A stretch of 64,000 nt of DNA, taken from contig JAADJD010000013.1 of assembly GCA_013150955.1 (NCBI GenBank), positions 27,488-91,487 of the forward strand. Direction: 5' to 3'. Below are positions 61,201-64,000 of this stretch, piece after piece. Both the position numbers and the translations under genes were made by a program. The DNA comes from Calditrichota bacterium. GTDB lineage: Bacteria > Calditrichota > Calditrichia > RBG-13-44-9 > J042. The notes beneath the pieces are model-generated. The model was given only the letters and a program-made list of their open reading frames with translations, was not told the DNA's origin and did no database searches. Each line of letters starts with the position of its first letter. The stretch's first letter is position 1.

Positions 61201-62583
61201 TTATTCCTTTCCATTATCCGTTTTCTTCAATAATCCATGTTTGCGCAGCTTTTTGTAAAGATTCGACCGATCGATTCCCAGGATGCGGGCGGCTTCTCCT
61301 TTTTTCCACCCCACCTTATCCAGCACAAATTTCAGGTAATTTTTCTCGAAGATTCGGTGGGCTGTTTGAATGTCCATGAGTTCAAAAATTTCCCCGGAAT
61401 ACAGTGGATGTTTCGCCGAATGGGCTTTCATCTGCTCCAATACGGTCTCCGGAGTAATCTCATCCCCCTCGCTGAAGATAACCAGCTTTTCCATCAAATT
61501 TCGCAGCTCCCGGACATTCCCTGGCCAATCGTAATTGAGAAACAATTCCTCGGTAAGGGGATGCAATTTCAGAACGCGTCGGTTATAACTCTGGCTAAAT
61601 TTCTCCAGGTAATAATAGGCCAGTGGAAGTACATCTTCTTTCCGCTCCCTTAATGGGGGAATGTGAATTCGCAGGACGTCCAACCGATGATACAAATCCA
61701 GTCGGAATTTTTGTTGCTCAATTAATTGCTCCAGATCCTTATTCGTCGCGGCAATGACCCGCACATCCACTTTCTGCGGGGTCGCATCACCAATGACTTC
61801 AATTTCATTTTCTTCTAACACCCGTAGAAGTTTTCCCTGCAAGCGGATATCCATGTCTCCAATTTCATCCAGAAACAGGGTTCCCCCATTTGCCGCCATG
61901 AATTTGCCTTTTCGATCCTCAATGGCTCCCGTAAAGGCGCCCTTGCGATGGCCAAACAATTCGGCCTCCAGTAATTCCGAAGGGATGGCTGCACAATTGA
62001 CCTTAATATAAGGTTTGGCCTTTCGCCGACTGCGGTGATGAATGGCCCAGGCTACCAGCTCTTTTCCAACTCCGCTCTCCCCCGTGATGAGCACTTTCGC
62101 ATCCACTTCAGCCGCCTTTTCAATATCCAGGAAAACCTTTTTCAATGCCTTGCTGGTACCGATCATCCGATAATTTTCCTGCAGCTCGCGGAAAATGTTT
62201 TCTTTTTCTTCAATCAGCGTCCTTTTTTCAATGGCATTCTGCACCGAAACCAGGAGGCGATCGGGGTCAATAGGCTTTTCAATGAAATCATAAGCGCCGA
62301 TCTTCAGGGCTTCCACCGCAATCCCGATGGTGCTTTCGCCGGAAATCATGATCACCGGTAGCTGACCATGCTCCCTTTTCACCAGTTTTAACAAGTCCAT
62401 CCCGCTCAATGCAGGCATTCGCACGTCCAGCAAAATACAGCTATAGCTTTCCTTTTGTAGCATGTCGGGGACGATTTTCGGATTGCTCACCGTGTCCACC
62501 CGATAGCGGCGGGTTTCCAGTAATCGTTTTAAATTGCGGAGCAAAACCTCGTCGTCATCAACCACCAATATGCGATTGTTCAT
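61201..62583 (-). CDS. NtrC-family sigma-54-dependent response regulator
   Basis: The 460-residue regulator has a receiver domain (acidic pocket DDD at 9-11, phosphoacceptor Asp at about 53 in ILLDVRMPALSG). The AAA+ sigma-54-activation domain shows Walker A GESGVGKE near residue 167 and the sigma-54 contact motif GAFTGA near 216, with FLDEIGDMD as Walker B. A Fis-type helix-turn-helix (GEAARILGIDRSNLYKKLRKHGL core) ends the chain. It activates sigma-54 promoters. A histidine kinase gene lies 42 bases upstream. Its targets are unknown; glnA is only a positional guess. Confidence 0.95.
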   Translation of the reverse strand: MNNRILVVDDDEVLLRNLKRLLETRRYRVDTVSNPKIVPDMLQKESYSCILLDVRMPALSGMDLLKLVKREHGQLPVIMISGESTIGIAVEALKIGAYDFIEKPIDPDRLLVSVQNAIEKRTLIEEKENIFRELQENYRMIGTSKALKKVFLDIEKAAEVDAKVLITGESGVGKELVAWAIHHRSRRKAKPYIKVNCAAIPSELLEAELFGHRKGAFTGAIEDRKGKFMAANGGTLFLDEIGDMDIRLQGKLLRVLEENEIEVIGDATPQKVDVRVIAATNKDLEQLIEQQKFRLDLYHRLDVLRIHIPPLRERKEDVLPLAYYYLEKFSQSYNRRVLKLHPLTEELFLNYDWPGNVRELRNLMEKLVIFSEGDEITPETVLEQMKAHSAKHPLYSGEIFELMDIQTAHRIFEKNYLKFVLDKVGWKKGEAARILGIDRSNLYKKLRKHGLLKKTDNGKE

Positions 62584-62625
62584 CTCCTGTACCTGCCTTT
62601 TTCGTTACCGCCTGAATCTCCCCTG

Positions 62626-64000
62626 CTACCGTCGCATTGGCAATGTTATCCGGAATGTGGTGCCCAGATTCTCTTTGCTATAAAATGTGATTGTTCCGCT
62701 ATGATCTTCAACAATCTTTTTAGCAATCGCCAGCCCCATTCCCGTTCCATCCTTTTTCGTGGTAAAAAAGGGTTCGAAAATGCTGTTTTGTTGATCCAGA
62801 GGAATGCCCGGCCCGCTGTCGAAAATTTCAATTTCACACAAAGGAGGAGCGTTTTCAATAACATTTTCCACCCGCGTTGTCTGAATTGCAATGCTACCAC
62901 TTCCCTTCATGGCATCAATGGCATTCTCCAGAATAATGTTAAACACCATTTCCATCTGCTGAGGATCGAAATAAAACAATTCCATTTCCGGATCCAGATC
63001 CATCGACAATTCGATGCTCCCATGTTCAAAGAAGTCCTTAAACCGGTTCAGACTTTGTTGCAAGCATTGATGAATATCAGAAAGCCGGTAGTTCGGACTT
63101 TCCAGATTGGTAAATTTCAGAAAACTTTTTGTAATGGCATGAATCCGCTCGATCTCGGTGCGCATGGTATGCAGATCTTCCTGCAGCTCCTGTTTGTTTT
63201 CCAGGGACGAAGAAACGATGTAGTGCTCCAGAGTCTTCAATCCCACGGTAATAGATGACAGGGGGGTTTTAATATCATGCGCCAACTTCTGAACGGTCTT
63301 CGCCCATATCCTGGCTCGCTCACCAAGTTCGGAGGTTTGTACATCACCAATCTCAATCAAATACCCATAGGGGATATCAAACCAGGAAGTTAAAGGTTTA
63401 AGATACAAGCGACGTTCAAAAACCTTTCCATCAAACTTGAGAGTTATCTGTTTTGAGACTTCTTGATTTTGTTTGATGAGAGATTGGACTATTACCAGAA
63501 GTTCTGGATGGTCATTAAAAATTTTACGAAAATGTTCTCCCCTTCTAATTGGATTTGCAATGTGCAAAAGACTCAAAAATTTCTGATTAAATGAAATGAC
63601 CCGTCCTTTATAATCAATGATTAATACACCGTTTCGGCTGCTTTTCAGATAGACCAACAAAAACCCTAAATAAATGAAGAAGAATGCGGCCAGACGATGA
63701 ATAATCACTAACGACAAATAGGTTAAACCAATCACCAAAGGAAAAATAAGATATCTCCAGGTGTAAACAGGATTTACACTAAGTCGAAATAACCCCGTAC
63801 CCTCGGGACTCGAAAAACACAAACTGGGCAACTCCTGACTACCATTCCACTTTATAGAAAAATAATAATCCGGTGTTATATTGAGTTCTTTTAGGGTCCT
63901 GTTAAATAAAGTTTCCAGCTTTTCATTTAAAATCATCACACCATGTGAACCGTAAACGAATAGCTCCGGTTGTTTATCCCAATTTAAGTCCTGATAACTA
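62626..64000 (-). CDS. Membrane-bound sensor histidine kinase (5' end beyond window)
   Basis: At least 458 residues. The frame stays open to the right edge: upstream of the internal start at 63939 it reads WDKQPELFVYGSHGV into the same protein, so the true start lies outside. An N-terminal sensor part, two adjacent membrane helices, a PAS-like domain (NGVLIIDYKGRVISFNQKFLSLLHIANP core), HisKA (LAHDIKTPLSSITVGLKTL core) and HATPase (ENAIDAMKGSG; DGTGMGLAIAKKIVEDH core) follow in order. With the NtrC-type regulator 42 bases downstream it forms a two-component pair of NtrB/NtrC style. Confidence 0.92.
   Translation of the reverse strand, partial: SYQDLNWDKQPELFVYGSHGVMILNEKLETLFNRTLKELNITPDYYFSIKWNGSQELPSLCFSSPEGTGLFRLSVNPVYTWRYLIFPLVIGLTYLSLVIIHRLAAFFFIYLGFLLVYLKSSRNGVLIIDYKGRVISFNQKFLSLLHIANPIRRGEHFRKIFNDHPELLVIVQSLIKQNQEVSKQITLKFDGKVFERRLYLKPLTSWFDIPYGYLIEIGDVQTSELGERARIWAKTVQKLAHDIKTPLSSITVGLKTLEHYIVSSSLENKQELQEDLHTMRTEIERIHAITKSFLKFTNLESPNYRLSDIHQCLQQSLNRFKDFFEHGSIELSMDLDPEMELFYFDPQQMEMVFNIILENAIDAMKGSGSIAIQTTRVENVIENAPPLCEIEIFDSGPGIPLDQQNSIFEPFFTTKKDGTGMGLAIAKKIVEDHSGTITFYSKENLGTTFRITLPMRR

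Overview
This 64 kb window is ordinary chromosome from a Gram-negative, flagellated bacterium. Heptose-activation genes (an LPS precursor route), a MltD-type lytic transglycosylase, lipoproteins and a putative outer-membrane beta-barrel point to two membranes. Gene content and style (a FecR/CHASE2-cyclase locus, flagellar genes followed by DUF342 and HDOD signalling genes, 'ACGAATTACACGAAT' intergenic repeats) suggest the Calditrichota/KSB1-like part of the FCB group. That placement is an inference from style, not from a marker gene. No rRNA, tRNA, CRISPR array or intact insertion sequence was seen.

Layout. 1-662: end of an unidentified gene and a biotin-carrier protein. 887-7363: a four-gene plus-strand unit of two secreted proteins (one FecR), a putative outer-membrane protein and a CHASE2 adenylate cyclase. 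7408-7748: first intergenic repeat. 7784-18972: housekeeping genes (nadK, trmB, recJ, a RodZ-like protein, a monothiol thioredoxin-like lipoprotein, ggt, hldA/hldC, mltD). 19039-19619: a small PspC protein and a second repeat.

19621-53421 is a minus-strand block of flagellar and linked signalling genes. Read in transcription order: flgB, flgC, a 96-aa orphan, fliE, fliF, fliG, fliH, fliI, fliJ, motE, fliK, flgD, a TIGR02530 protein, flgE, a terminator, flbD, motA, an unusual 369-bp gap, motB, fliL, fliM, fliN, fliO, fliP, fliQ, fliR, flhB, flhA, flhF, flhG, an 88-aa membrane protein, fliA. Then comes a less understood group: a 109-aa protein, an HDOD protein, a GAF histidine kinase, an AMIN/TPR membrane protein, a second FliK-like protein, a receiver-kinase fusion and a DUF342 protein. 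Export gate, C-ring, MS-ring, proximal rod, hook and stator are encoded. Flagellin, cap, hook-filament junction, distal rod, P/L-ring and chemotaxis genes are not, so they must lie elsewhere if the flagellum is complete. FlhF/FlhG would set flagellar position and number, FliA would drive late genes, and a sigma-28-like site lies before flbD-motA.

53890-58898: a thiamine-binding-like protein, a methyltransferase, a Wzx-like flippase, an O-antigen-ligase-like protein and a multispanning membrane protein. 59411-64000: type I glutamine synthetase, a repeat-rich gap with three small hairpins, then an NtrC-type regulator and its probable histidine kinase, which runs off the right edge.

The most interesting parts are the post-fliA signalling group, the FecR/beta-barrel/cyclase unit, the split motA-motB pair and a MITE-like repeat family at four transcription-unit boundaries.
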